Of a stretch of DNA of 64,000 nucleotides, positions 29,870-39,673 are shown piece by piece. The DNA is from Mycolicibacterium bacteremicum (GTDB lineage Bacteria > Actinomycetota > Actinomycetes > Mycobacteriales > Mycobacteriaceae): NCBI RefSeq assembly GCF_002086115.1, contig NZ_MVHJ01000006.1:223328-287327 (forward strand). Direction: 5' to 3'. Position numbers and translations under genes: made by a program. A model generated the notes under the pieces. It ran no database searches and had not been told where the DNA came from. It was given only the letters and a program-made list of their open reading frames with translations. Positions within the stretch are counted from its first letter, which is position 1, and every line of letters starts with the position of its first letter.

Positions 29870-30187
29870 CTACTCCAGCCCTTCGGCGATGCGCTTGATG
29901 GCCAGCAGACGACGGTCCCACTGCCGGGCGATCTCGGTGAGTTCGGCGCCCAGTGCGCTGAGCTTCGCACCGAGCGCGCGGTACCGGATCTCCCGACCGG
30001 CCGGCACGGCCTCGACCAGGCCAGCGGTCGACAGGACCGACAGATGCTTGGCGATCGCCTGCCTGCTGACCGGCAGTCGGGTGGCCAGTGCGCTGGCGGA
30101 CAGGTCGGCCGAGCCGAGTTCGGTGAGTATGCGCCAACGGGTTTCGTCGGCCAGCACCGCCAACATGACCGGCGGTTCGGCCGTCAT
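29870..30187 (-). CDS. ArsR-family transcriptional regulator
   Basis: The 105-residue protein has the ArsR winged helix, PPVMLAVLADETRWRILTEL then LPVSRQAIAKHLSVLSTAGL as the recognition helix and a wing at AGREIRYRA. No metal-binding ELCVCD box is seen. Its start overlaps the end of the SRPBCC gene (ATGA). ArsR genes paired with SRPBCC genes are common and usually autoregulated; two palindromes upstream fit this. The gene is second in the operon. Confidence 0.85.
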   Translation of the reverse strand: MTAEPPVMLAVLADETRWRILTELGSADLSASALATRLPVSRQAIAKHLSVLSTAGLVEAVPAGREIRYRALGAKLSALGAELTEIARQWDRRLLAIKRIAEGLE

Positions 30188-30612
30188 GCCGACATCTCGA
30201 GGAACCCGATGAGGTCGTCGAGTTCGGCCTGCCAGCCGCCGGTGTTCTCGGCGTGTGCCGTCGCCGGATCGTCCAGTTCGTCGAAGCCGCTCTCCAGCAC
30301 GGAGAGTCGGGTGCCACCGTCGATGGGGCTCAGCTCGAAGCGCACCACGGTCGAATTGCCCCGCACCGGGTCGGTATCGGACTGTCTGGCCCAGCGGTAC
30401 ACCAGCAATGTCGGCGCCTCGATCTGCTCGACAACCACCCGGAACCGGCCGTGCCCGGACCAGCCGAAGAAACCCGTACCGCCGGGCACCGGATCGAATT
30501 CGGCGCTGTCGCCCATCCATTGGGCGATCAGGTCCTGCTCGGTGAGTGCGGCCCAGACCTTGGCCGGCGCGGCGGCGATGTCGATGCTGCGGGTGATCTC
30601 GAGTGTGCTCAT
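30184..30612 (-). CDS. SRPBCC/AHSA1-domain ligand-binding protein
   Basis: The 142-residue protein matches the AHSA1-like START/SRPBCC family: LEITRSIDIAAAPAKVWAAL at the N-terminus, QWMGDSAEFDPVPGGTGFFG in the middle and a C-terminal amphipathic helix, GGWQAELDDLIGFLEM. This fold holds a hydrophobic ligand in a large cavity. I choose ATG 30612 because GGAGAA lies upstream and homologues begin MSTLEITR. It overlaps the ArsR gene by four bases. It may sense or bind the molecule that controls ArsR. Confidence 0.83.
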   Translation of the reverse strand: MSTLEITRSIDIAAAPAKVWAALTEQDLIAQWMGDSAEFDPVPGGTGFFGWSGHGRFRVVVEQIEAPTLLVYRWARQSDTDPVRGNSTVVRFELSPIDGGTRLSVLESGFDELDDPATAHAENTGGWQAELDDLIGFLEMSA

Positions 30613-30637
30613 GGGATTCTCCTCGGTGCCGAATGAT

Positions 30638-30655
30638 TGCAACTCCAGAGTTGCA
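30638..30655. promoter_or_regulatory. Perfect palindromic operator, site 1 (ArsR candidate)
   Basis: TGCAACTC (30638-30645) and GAGTTGCA (30648-30655) around a two-base centre, upstream of the SRPBCC-ArsR operon. Confidence 0.7.
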
Positions 30656-30669
30656 CATCGGCGGATCTA

Positions 30670-30689
30670 ATGCAACCCTCAAGTTGCAT
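30670..30689. promoter_or_regulatory. Palindromic operator, site 2 (ArsR candidate)
   Basis: ATGCAAC (30670-30676) and GTTGCAT (30683-30689) around six bases. Its centre is 33 bases from that of site 1, about three helical turns. It covers the -35 region of the divergent nuclease gene (TTGCAT at 30684-30689, -10 TATGAT at 30705-30710). Confidence 0.65.
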
Positions 30690-30716
30690 GTCGGCCCACG
30701 CTCCTATGATCCGTGC

Positions 30717-31253
30717 GTGCGCATCACGACCCTCGTCGCCCTCGGCGCCGCCGCGGGCGGGGCGGCACTGCTCTGGGGCGCGAGCGCTATCGCCGCACTC
30801 GGTGTCGCGATGCTGGTACCGGTGCTCGTCGCGGCGGTGCCGCACGTGCTGACCGGCCTGCGCACCCCGGCACCCGGTGAGAACCCGGTCGATCTGATGT
30901 CGGGCACCGAGTTCGAGGATTACGTCGCCCGGATCGCGCGATCCTGCGGGGTCTCGGTGATCATGACCTCGGTGACCGGTGACTGGGGTGTCGATTTGGT
31001 GGTCGGCCGCCGCCCCGACCGGTTGGCCATCCAGTGCAAGCGCGTGGCGCGACCGGTCGGCACCGGGGCCGTGCAGGAGGTCGTCGCCGGCGCCGCCATG
31101 CAGGATTGCTCGCACACCATGGTGGTCACCAACAACGATTTCACGCCGGCGGCAAGGAAATTGGCCGAGCGTCACGGATGCACCCTGGTCGGCGGGGCCG
31201 ATCTGCCGCGACTGAAGAAGCTGATCCGCGAACTCGCCGGACCGACGCGCTGA
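30717..31253 (+). CDS. Membrane-anchored Mrr-type restriction endonuclease-like protein
   Basis: A 178-residue protein with N-terminal hydrophobic segments (LVALGAAAGGAALLWGASAI and GVAMLVPVLVAAVPHVL) and a C-terminal Mrr_cat nuclease domain from about residue 60: SGTEFEDYVARIARSCG, TGDWGVDLVVGRRPDRLAIQ and CKRVARPVG, giving the D ... QxK catalytic arrangement of PD-(D/E)XK enzymes. Mrr nucleases cut methylated DNA; membrane-tethered forms with unknown roles are common. The GTG at 30717 is seven bases after TATGAT, so the message is probably leaderless. A palindrome shared with the ArsR operon overlaps its promoter. The stop at 31253 abuts that of lat. Confidence 0.8.
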   Translation: MRITTLVALGAAAGGAALLWGASAIAALGVAMLVPVLVAAVPHVLTGLRTPAPGENPVDLMSGTEFEDYVARIARSCGVSVIMTSVTGDWGVDLVVGRRPDRLAIQCKRVARPVGTGAVQEVVAGAAMQDCSHTMVVTNNDFTPAARKLAERHGCTLVGGADLPRLKKLIRELAGPTR

Positions 31254-32588
<1,335 letters not shown>

Positions 32589-32594
32589 GCCGCC

Positions 32595-32600
32595 ATCCTA
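32595..32600 (-). promoter_or_regulatory. lat -10 element, leaderless-type
   Basis: On the minus strand TAGGAT lies six bases before the lat ATG, giving a leaderless message. The 49-base gap to lrpA is the only room for a promoter. Confidence 0.5.
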
Positions 32601-32637
32601 ACGCAATCTTTACGGTTTGATCATGCGTAGACCGGAA

Positions 32638-33099
32638 CTATTCCGGTAGGTATGCGCGCCCGTCGTAAAAAGTCTGTAAGATGATGGTGCTTCGCGTGCG
32701 CACGTTGGCGGCTGTCCGGATCCGCTGCAACAGGTCTTCCAGCGCCCGCGCCGAGGCGACACGCACCAGCAGTACGTAGCTCTCATCCCCGGCGACGGAG
32801 TGACAGGACTCGATCTCGTCGATATGCCGCAGCCGGGCGGGAGCGTCATCGGGTTGAGAGGGGTCCAGCGGGGTGATTGCGACGAACGCCGACAGCATCG
32901 GCCCGACGGTCTCCGGGTTGACCCGTGCGGTGTATCCGAGGATCACCCCGCGCGACTCCAGCCGGCGGACCCGCGACTGCACCGCCGAGACCGACAGGCC
33001 GGCGGTGGCCGCCAGATGCGCCAGCGTCGCGCGCCCGTCGGCGACCAGCTCCCGGACCAGCAGCCGGTCGATCTCGTCGAGGTGGTCGATGTCGGTCAT
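32638..33099 (-). CDS. lrpA: Lrp/AsnC-family regulator LrpA
   Basis: The 153-residue protein has the Lrp winged helix LDEIDRLLVRELVADGRATL then AATAGLSVSAVQSRVRRLES and the ligand-binding RAM domain (SAFVAITPLDPSQP; CHSVAGDESYVLLVRVAS). It corresponds to Rv3291c, which lies beside lat and senses amino acids including lysine. The divergent hglS-like gene starts only 23 bases away, and its own -10 (TACAGT, 33106-33111 on the minus strand) overlaps that gap, so it can control both sides. It precedes lat in the same direction. Confidence 0.92.
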   Translation of the reverse strand: MTDIDHLDEIDRLLVRELVADGRATLAHLAATAGLSVSAVQSRVRRLESRGVILGYTARVNPETVGPMLSAFVAITPLDPSQPDDAPARLRHIDEIESCHSVAGDESYVLLVRVASARALEDLLQRIRTAANVRTRSTIILQTFYDGRAYLPE

Positions 33100-33122
33100 G
33101 GCCGAACTGTATCGGAGGCGCC

Positions 33123-34352
33123 GTGCCGCGCATTGAAACCTGGCAGTTGCGGGCACAATTCGCCGCGGCGCTGTCCCGCATGTACGGGGCGGAGGTCCCC
33201 GCCTACGACACCCTGGTCGCGGTCAGCGCTGAGGTCAACGCCGATCACGTGCAGCGGCACCCGCAGGCCGAGCGGCTGGGGTCACTGGCCCGCGTCACCG
33301 CCGAACGGCACGGTGCCATCCGGGTCGGCAGCGCCGAGGAACTCACCGATGTCGCCGACCTTTTCTCGGCATTCGGCATGTACCCGGTGGGCTTCTACGA
33401 CCTGCGCACCGCGGCCTCCCCGGTGCCCGTGGTGTCCACCGCGTTCCGGCCCATCGATCCGGACGAACTGGCCCGCAACCCGTTCCGGGTGTTCACCTCC
33501 ATGCTGGCCACCGCCGACCCGCGCTTCTTCAACCCCGATCTGCGCAGCAGGGTGGAGACGTTCCTGAGCCGACGCCGACTCTTCGCTCCCGATCTGATCT
33601 CCACCGCCCGTCGGATCGCCGCCGAGGGTGGCTGCCCGACCGATGAGGCGGCGGGCTTCGTGGCGGCCGCCGTCGCGTCGTTCGCGCTGTCCGGCGAACC
33701 GATCGACCGCGGCTGGTATGAGGAACTGTCGGCCGTCTCCGCGGTCGCCGCCGACATCGCCGGGGTGCGCAGCACCCACATCAACCACCTGACCCCGCGG
33801 GTACTGGACATCGACGCCCTGCAGCAGGCCATGACCGATCGCGGCATCACCATGATCGACGCGATCCAGGGACCGCCCGCGGTGGCCGGCCCCAAGGTCC
33901 TGTTGCGGCAGACGTCCTTCCGCGCGCTGGCCGAACCCCGCCGGTTCCGCGATGCCGACGGTTCCGTCTCCGAGGGCACCTTGCGGGTGCGGTTCGGCGA
34001 GGTCGAGCAGCGCGGTGTGGCGTTGACCCCGCTCGGCCGCGAGCGCTATGACGCGGCGATGGCCGAGTCCGATCCGGCCGCGACCTGGCACCGGCACTTT
34101 CCCGCCGACGATGCGCAGATGTGCGCCGACGGACTCGCCTACTATCACCGCGACGACCCGACCAGACCCGTTGTCTACGAGGATTTCCTGCCCGCCTCGG
34201 CGGCCGGGATCTTCCGGTCCAATCTCGACCGGGACACACCGGCCACCGGCGGTCCCGACGAGACGCAGTACAGCCGGCAATGGATGGCCGACCGGATCGG
34301 CCATCACATCCACGACCCCTACGAGCTCTACGAGAAAGTCGCGTGTTCATGA
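33123..34352 (+). CDS. 2-oxoadipate dioxygenase/decarboxylase-like protein (HglS/YdcJ, DUF1338)
   Basis: The 409-residue protein belongs to the DUF1338/YdcJ family; the Pseudomonas putida member HglS converts 2-oxoadipate to D-2-hydroxyglutarate, an Fe(II)-dependent dioxygenation with decarboxylation. Motifs include VSAEVNADHVQRHPQAERLG, VRSTHINHLTPRVLDID (conserved histidines) and a final MADRIGHHIHDPYELYE. I match H-rich IDs and not exact ligand positions. GGAGG precedes the GTG. It is coupled to pcd by a four-base overlap and is the equivalent of Rv3292. In this context it should take the lysine carbon skeleton on from 2-aminoadipate after transamination. Confidence 0.85.
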   Translation: MPRIETWQLRAQFAAALSRMYGAEVPAYDTLVAVSAEVNADHVQRHPQAERLGSLARVTAERHGAIRVGSAEELTDVADLFSAFGMYPVGFYDLRTAASPVPVVSTAFRPIDPDELARNPFRVFTSMLATADPRFFNPDLRSRVETFLSRRRLFAPDLISTARRIAAEGGCPTDEAAGFVAAAVASFALSGEPIDRGWYEELSAVSAVAADIAGVRSTHINHLTPRVLDIDALQQAMTDRGITMIDAIQGPPAVAGPKVLLRQTSFRALAEPRRFRDADGSVSEGTLRVRFGEVEQRGVALTPLGRERYDAAMAESDPAATWHRHFPADDAQMCADGLAYYHRDDPTRPVVYEDFLPASAAGIFRSNLDRDTPATGGPDETQYSRQWMADRIGHHIHDPYELYEKVACS

Positions 34353-35890
34353 CCACCGCCGTGAAATCCACCCTGCCCACCGCCGACGACCTGCGCAGCC
34401 AGGTGCGCGCCGCATTCGACGCCCTGGGCGCTGCGACCGTGCTCGGCGAACCGGGCACGCCCGGACTGCCCGCGAGCAGCCCGATCACCGGGGACGTGCT
34501 CTACACCGTCGCGGAGACCACCGCGAGCGAGGCCGATGCCGTCATTGCCGCCGCAGCAACGGCTTTCACCACCTGGCGTACCACCCCGGCACCGGTGCGC
34601 GGGGCCCTGGTGGCCCGGCTCGGGGAACTGCTCACCGAGCACAAGGCCGAGCTGGCCACCCTGGTGACCGTGGAGGCCGGCAAGATCACCTCCGAGGCGC
34701 TCGGCGAGGTGCAGGAGATGATCGACATCTGCCAGTTCGCCGTGGGATTGTCCCGGCAGCTGTACGGCAAGACGATCGCCTCCGAACGGCCGGGCCACCG
34801 GCTCATGGAGACCTGGCACCCGCTCGGCGTGGTCGGCGTCATCACCGCCTTCAACTTCCCGGTCGCGGTGTGGGCGTGGAACACCGCGGTCGCGCTGGTG
34901 TGCGGTGACACCGTGGTGTGGAAGCCCTCGGAGCTGACCCCGTTGACCGCGCTCGCCTGCCAGGCGCTGGTCGAGCGCGCCGCCGCCGATGTCGGCGCAC
35001 CGGCCGGGCTGGCCGGACTGGTGCAGGGCGGTCGCGAGATCGGTGAACAGCTGGTCGACGATCCGCGTGTCGCGCTGGTCAGCGCCACCGGCTCGGTACG
35101 GATGGGCCGTGAGGTCGGGCCGCGGGTGGCCGCCCGGTTCGGCAAGGTGCTGCTCGAGTTGGGCGGCAACAACGCCGCCATCGTGACCCCGTCGGCGGAC
35201 CTGGACCTGGCCGTCCGGGCCATCGTGTTCTCTGCGGCCAGTACCGCCGGTCAGCGCTGCACCACGATGCGCCGGGTCATCGCGCACCGATCGGTCGCCG
35301 ACGCGCTGGTGCAGCGCATCGCAACCGCGTACGCCAGCCTGCCGGTCGGTGACCCGGCGGCCGAGGGCACGTTGGTCGGGCCGCTGATCCACGAGCGCTC
35401 CTACCGGGACATGGTGGGTGCGCTGGAGCAGGCCCGCGCCGACGGCGGCGAGGTCGTCGGCGGCGAGCATGTCGAGCTCGGCGAGGGCTCCTACTATGTT
35501 CGCCCGGCCCTGGTGCGGATGCCGGCGCAGACCGCGGTGGTGCATGCCGAGACGTTCGCCCCGATCCTGTACGTGCTGACCTACGACGACCTCGACGAGG
35601 CGATTGCCCTGAACAACGCCGTGCCGCAGGGGCTCTCGTCGGCCATCTTCACCACCGACATCCGCGAGGCGGAGCGGTTCATGGCCGCCGACGGGTCCGA
35701 CTGCGGCATCGCCAACGTCAACATCGGCACGTCCGGCGCCGAGATCGGCGGGGCGTTCGGCGGCGAGAAGGAGACCGGCGGAGGCCGCGAATCCGGGTCC
35801 GATTCGTGGAAGGCCTACATGCGTCGGGCGACCAATACCGTGAACTACTCCTCGGAGTTGCCACTTGCTCAGGGGGTCCGATTCGGCTGA
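34349..35890 (+). CDS. pcd: Piperideine-6-carboxylate (aminoadipate semialdehyde) dehydrogenase
   Basis: The 513-residue protein is an aldehyde dehydrogenase of the class 7-like group, with LELGGNNAAIVTPSADLDLAV, the catalytic cysteine in TAGQRCTTMRRVI, and GFNFPV-type nucleotide site in VITAFNFPVAVWAWNTAVAL. It corresponds to pcd (Rv3293). It oxidises 2-aminoadipate semialdehyde (as piperideine-6-carboxylate) to 2-aminoadipate. The ATG overlaps the hglS-like stop (ATGA). Confidence 0.9.
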   Translation: MTTAVKSTLPTADDLRSQVRAAFDALGAATVLGEPGTPGLPASSPITGDVLYTVAETTASEADAVIAAAATAFTTWRTTPAPVRGALVARLGELLTEHKAELATLVTVEAGKITSEALGEVQEMIDICQFAVGLSRQLYGKTIASERPGHRLMETWHPLGVVGVITAFNFPVAVWAWNTAVALVCGDTVVWKPSELTPLTALACQALVERAAADVGAPAGLAGLVQGGREIGEQLVDDPRVALVSATGSVRMGREVGPRVAARFGKVLLELGGNNAAIVTPSADLDLAVRAIVFSAASTAGQRCTTMRRVIAHRSVADALVQRIATAYASLPVGDPAAEGTLVGPLIHERSYRDMVGALEQARADGGEVVGGEHVELGEGSYYVRPALVRMPAQTAVVHAETFAPILYVLTYDDLDEAIALNNAVPQGLSSAIFTTDIREAERFMAADGSDCGIANVNIGTSGAEIGGAFGGEKETGGGRESGSDSWKAYMRRATNTVNYSSELPLAQGVRFG

Positions 35891-35902
35891 GCCGACGGGT
35901 TT

Positions 35903-35908
35903 TAGTAT
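35903..35908 (+). promoter_or_regulatory. htpG -10 element, leaderless-type
   Basis: TAGTAT lies six bases before the GTG of htpG, which has no Shine-Dalgarno. The gap to pcd is only 24 bases. Confidence 0.55.
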
Positions 35909-35914
35909 GGCCGC

Positions 35915-37885
35915 GTGAGCGAGCAGGTCGAACAGAGAGAATTCCAGGCAGAGGCCCGTCAGCTGCTGCAGCTGATGGTGCACTCCATCTACTCGAACAA
36001 GGACTCGTTCCTGCGGGAACTGGTCTCGAACGCCTCCGATGCGCTGGACAAGCTGCGGCTGGCGGCCTACCAGGACAAGGACCTGGACGTCGACACCTCG
36101 GATCTGCACATCGCCATCGAGGTGGGGACGGGCGCGGCCGGTGATGGCGACGACACCGCGGGCCGGACGCTGACCATCCGCGACAACGGTATCGGCATGT
36201 CCCGTGACGAGGTCGTCGACCTGATCGGCACGCTGGCCAAGTCCGGCACCGGGGAGTTGCGCCGCAAGCTCAGCGAGGCGAAGCAGGCCGGCGACGCCGC
36301 CGGCGGTCGAAGCGGGGCAGGCGATGTCGGCGATCTGATCGGTCAGTTCGGCATCGGCTTCTACTCGACGTTCATGGTCGCCGACAAGGTCGATCTGCTG
36401 ACCCGCAAGGCGGGTGAGAGTACCGCTACTCGTTGGGAATCCAGCGGCGACGGTACCTACACCATCGCGACCGTCGACGATGCCCCGCAGGGCACCTCGG
36501 TCACCTTGCATCTCAAGCCGGAGGACGCCGACGACGAGCTGCACGACTACACCGCACCCTGGAAGATCCGGCAGCTGGTCAAGAAGTACTCCGACTTCAT
36601 CTCCTGGCCGATCCGGATGGAGGTGGAGAAGACCGTCCCGGCTCCCGAGGACGCCGAGGAGGGTACGCCGCCGACCGTCACGACCGAGGTCGAGACGATC
36701 AACTCGCGGACCGCGCTGTGGGCGAAGTCCAAGAGTGAGGTCTCCGACGAGGAGTACAAGGAGTTCTACCGGCACATCGCCCACGCCTGGGATGAGCCGC
36801 TCGATGTCATCGCGATGAAGGCCGAGGGCACCTTCGAGTACCAGGCACTGTTGTTCATCCCCTCACAGGCGCCGTTCGACCTGTTCAACCGCGACGGGCA
36901 CACCGGCGTGCAGTTGTACGTCAAGCGCGTCTTCATCATGGGCGACTGCGACGAGCTCATGCCGGAGTACCTGCGCTTCATCAAGGGTGTCGTCGACGCG
37001 CAGGACATGTCGCTCAACGTGTCCCGCGAGATCCTGCAGCAGGACCGCCAGATCAAGGTGATCCGGCGCAGCCTCACCAAGAAGGTGCTGTCGGCCATCA
37101 AGGATCTGCAGGCCAACCGTCCCGACGACTACGCGACGTTCTGGACGCAGTTCGGCCGCGCGTTCAAGGAGGGCCTGCTCTCCGACGCGGACAACCGCGA
37201 CACGCTGCTGGCCCTGTCGTCCTTTGCCTCGACCCACTCCGAGGACGCCCCAACCACGCTGGCCGACTATGTGAGCCGGATGAAGGACGACCAGGAGCAG
37301 ATCTTCTACGCAACCGGCGAGTCGCGCCAGCTGCTGGAGCGTTCCCCGCACCTGGAGGCCTTCAAGGCCAAGGGCTACGAGGTGCTCCTGCTCACCGACC
37401 CCGTCGACGAGGTGTGGGTGGAGTCGGTGCCCGAGTTCCACGGCAAGGCACTGCAATCCGTCGCCAAAGGTGAGGTCGACCTCGGTGATACGGATTCGGA
37501 CAAGCCGGAGCACGGGGACTTCGCCGAGCTGCTCACCTGGTTGCAGGAGACGCTCGATGAGCATGTCAAGGAGGTGCGCCTGTCGACCCGATTGACGTCG
37601 TCGCCGGCCTGCCTGATCACCGATACCTTCGGCATCACCCCACAGCTGGCGCGCATGTACCGCGCCTCGGGCCAGGACGTGCCGGTCGGCAAGCGCATCC
37701 TGGAGCTCAACCCCGACCACGCCCTCGTCACGGGGCTGCGCGACGCCCTGGCATCGGGGGCCGAGGGGCTCAGCGATGCCGCCGAGTTGCTCTACGGGAC
37801 AGCGCTTCTCGCCGAGGGCGGGTCGCTCGACGACCCGGCACGCTTCGCCGCCATCCTGGCCGATCGGTTGGCCAAGACCATCTAG
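35915..37885 (+). CDS. htpG: Hsp90-family chaperone HtpG
   Basis: The 656-residue protein is a full-length bacterial Hsp90 (647 in M. tuberculosis). The N-terminal ATPase has [20 protein letters not shown] then [31 protein letters not shown] and [13 protein letters not shown] (Bergerat-fold motifs I-III); the middle domain has [20 protein letters not shown] with [15 protein letters not shown]; the C-terminal dimerisation domain follows. It folds client proteins in the cytoplasm. In M. tuberculosis htpG (Rv2299c) lies elsewhere, so this position after pcd is a rearrangement or insertion. Confidence 0.96.
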
Positions 37886-37971
37886 CCGAGCCGGGCCGCC
37901 GAGCCCTTTCACTGTGTAGTTGTCAAGGTGCCTCGTGAACTGCTCTGCGCGACTTCGGTTGTGCGGCTGGG

Positions 37972-39306
37972 TTATGCGGCAGTCGGTAGCTCGGTCATGG
38001 TGCGTCGATTGTGTGAGCGCAGGTGCTCCGGCTCAGGTCCCGACGGGTCATGTGGTGGGATGAACCAGGGATGACGGTCGCGGCCGAGGTACACCGTCCA
38101 GCCGCCGTGATGGATCAGGCTGTGGTGTAGCCGGCACAGCAGCACGCCGTTGTCGAGGCTGGTCTGGCCGCCTTCACTCCAGGGTTGGATGTGGTGGGCG
38201 TCGCACCAGGACACCGGCCGACCGCAGCCCGGATGCGCACAGCCCCCGTCGCGTACCCCGAGCGCTTTGCGGATCGCGGGCGTGAACAGCCGCTCGGCGC
38301 GGCCGACGTCGAGTGGCACCCCGGAGCAGTCGACGATCACACTGGTCAACGTGGAATCGCACGCGATCAGGTCCGCGGTCGCCGCGCTGACCGGGCCACC
38401 GAACCCGAGCCGATCCACCACCTCCTCGCCGCCCACTGCCGCGGCGGCAGATGCGGGCCGGATCAACGTGACGTGCGGTAGCGCCCCACCGGACATCGGT
38501 CGCGTCGACTGCGACAGATAGGTCCGCAGGATCTGCGCGACCGCATCACCACGGCGCTTCTCGATCGGCCGCGGGTCCGGTGACCCATCCGGCAGCGGGA
38601 CCGGCCGGCACAACGGATCCAACGCCGCACACAGCCCTTCCCCGGTCCCGACGTCGAGGTTGAGGGTGGCCTCATACCGGCCCTCCTCGCCCAAGACCAG
38701 CGTCATCGTGTTCAGGTCGGCGTCCTCGGCAACCGGCACTGCCCGCTCCGCCGGAGGGAGGGCTGCGGCGCGGTCGATGCCGATCGCCCGCGCCTTCTTC
38801 ACCACCTCGGCCGGGGTGGTCTGAATCATCAGTTTGGTCACCACACTCGCCCGATCGTCCTCGGACAGCTTGGTTCTGGCATTGATATGGGTGACACCCT
38901 TGCCGACGGCATCGGCGAACTCGATCCCGACACCACCCAAACGTTGCGCGGTGGTCAGCGCCGGCAGCAGATCCGCTGACCGGCCCACCCGCACCGCGCG
39001 CACAGCCGCACCCGGCGCCATCCCCAGCAGGGTCAGCAGATCGGTGCCTGTCCTCAAATGTCTTCGCGCCGGGATCCCGGCACGTTCAGCCGCCGCCACA
39101 GCCGACGCGACAACAAAAGCCAACAGATTGCCCGCCGTCACCGCCGCAGCCAACACCGCCAACAAAGCCTCGTCATCAACCACCGGCCGCGGACACTCCA
39201 ACAGATGACACAGCCGTCGATCACCCTGATCGTCCGGTGGCGGCGACGCCGGGGTGAGGGCATCGATCAGCGCATCGACAAATGAGTCGAAATGGGAGGC
39301 GTCCAT
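37972..39306 (-). CDS. 13E12-family DUF222/HNH endonuclease
   Basis: The 444-residue protein has an N-terminal DUF222 region (residues about 40-320) and a C-terminal HNH nuclease with CAHPGCGRPVSWCDAHHIQP, then EGGQTSLDNGVLLCRLHHSL and IHHGG; the cysteines would bind zinc and HH-N-H forms the active site. This is the mycobacterial 13E12 repeat family, often multi-copy, linked to mobile elements and induced by DNA damage. Two SOS boxes lie about 140 bases upstream. I see no target-site duplication or inverted termini, so mobility is unproven. Confidence 0.9.
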   Translation of the reverse strand: MDASHFDSFVDALIDALTPASPPPDDQGDRRLCHLLECPRPVVDDEALLAVLAAAVTAGNLLAFVVASAVAAAERAGIPARRHLRTGTDLLTLLGMAPGAAVRAVRVGRSADLLPALTTAQRLGGVGIEFADAVGKGVTHINARTKLSEDDRASVVTKLMIQTTPAEVVKKARAIGIDRAAALPPAERAVPVAEDADLNTMTLVLGEEGRYEATLNLDVGTGEGLCAALDPLCRPVPLPDGSPDPRPIEKRRGDAVAQILRTYLSQSTRPMSGGALPHVTLIRPASAAAAVGGEEVVDRLGFGGPVSAATADLIACDSTLTSVIVDCSGVPLDVGRAERLFTPAIRKALGVRDGGCAHPGCGRPVSWCDAHHIQPWSEGGQTSLDNGVLLCRLHHSLIHHGGWTVYLGRDRHPWFIPPHDPSGPEPEHLRSHNRRTMTELPTAA

Positions 39307-39673
39307 GATGGATACCGGCTTTCACACTCGGTGCCCGAGGGCACGATGAGGCAACACATGCCTGGTCCCGCAAGACCAGGGCAACCTCGCCGCGACCGGG
39401 GCCACGGTCTGGCGCTCACCGGGTGACGATCGGGAGCGATGTTGCATTCGAACTTGTGTTCGATCGTACACGTGTTCGAATACTCCCGCAAGCCCTTCCT
39501 GCGTCGACTCAACGAAAATGCGCGCGCCGTCCCGCCACTGCTTTGCGGTCGGCCAACGCCAGCCCCATCAATCGAGGATGTGCCGGACCGCGATCGCCTC
39601 TCACCTCGGACTGTTCCGCAACGGAGTTCGCACCCGCCGAAGCTGAGCAATGAGACCAGAGCGTGCGTGGGCC
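39307..39673. other. Gene-free interval upstream of 13E12 gene
   Basis: This 367-base stretch holds an inverted repeat (CCTGGTC 39361-39367, GACCAGG 39374-39380, loop six bases) and the two SOS boxes at 39448-39479. From 39480 to 39673 I see no gene with plausible coding signal; short open frames there have no family match. Confidence 0.6.
39448..39479. promoter_or_regulatory. Two adjoining LexA (SOS) boxes
   Basis: Box 1 TCGAACTTGTGTTCGA (39448-39463) matches the mycobacterial LexA consensus TCGAAC-N4-GTTCGA exactly. Box 2 TCGTACACGTGTTCGA (39464-39479) has one mismatch. They abut without a gap, which would allow two LexA dimers to bind side by side. They control the 13E12 gene on the minus strand. 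Confidence 0.88.

Noticed and set aside
37886..39306. The 13E12-type gene as an intact insertion sequence or homing element
   Set aside because: I found no flanking inverted repeats, target duplications or transposase; only the HNH/DUF222 gene is present.
39480..39673. Short plus-strand open frames upstream of the CoA transferase gene
   Set aside because: They cross the SOS boxes or lie antisense to the end of the CoA transferase, and have neither a ribosome site nor a family match.
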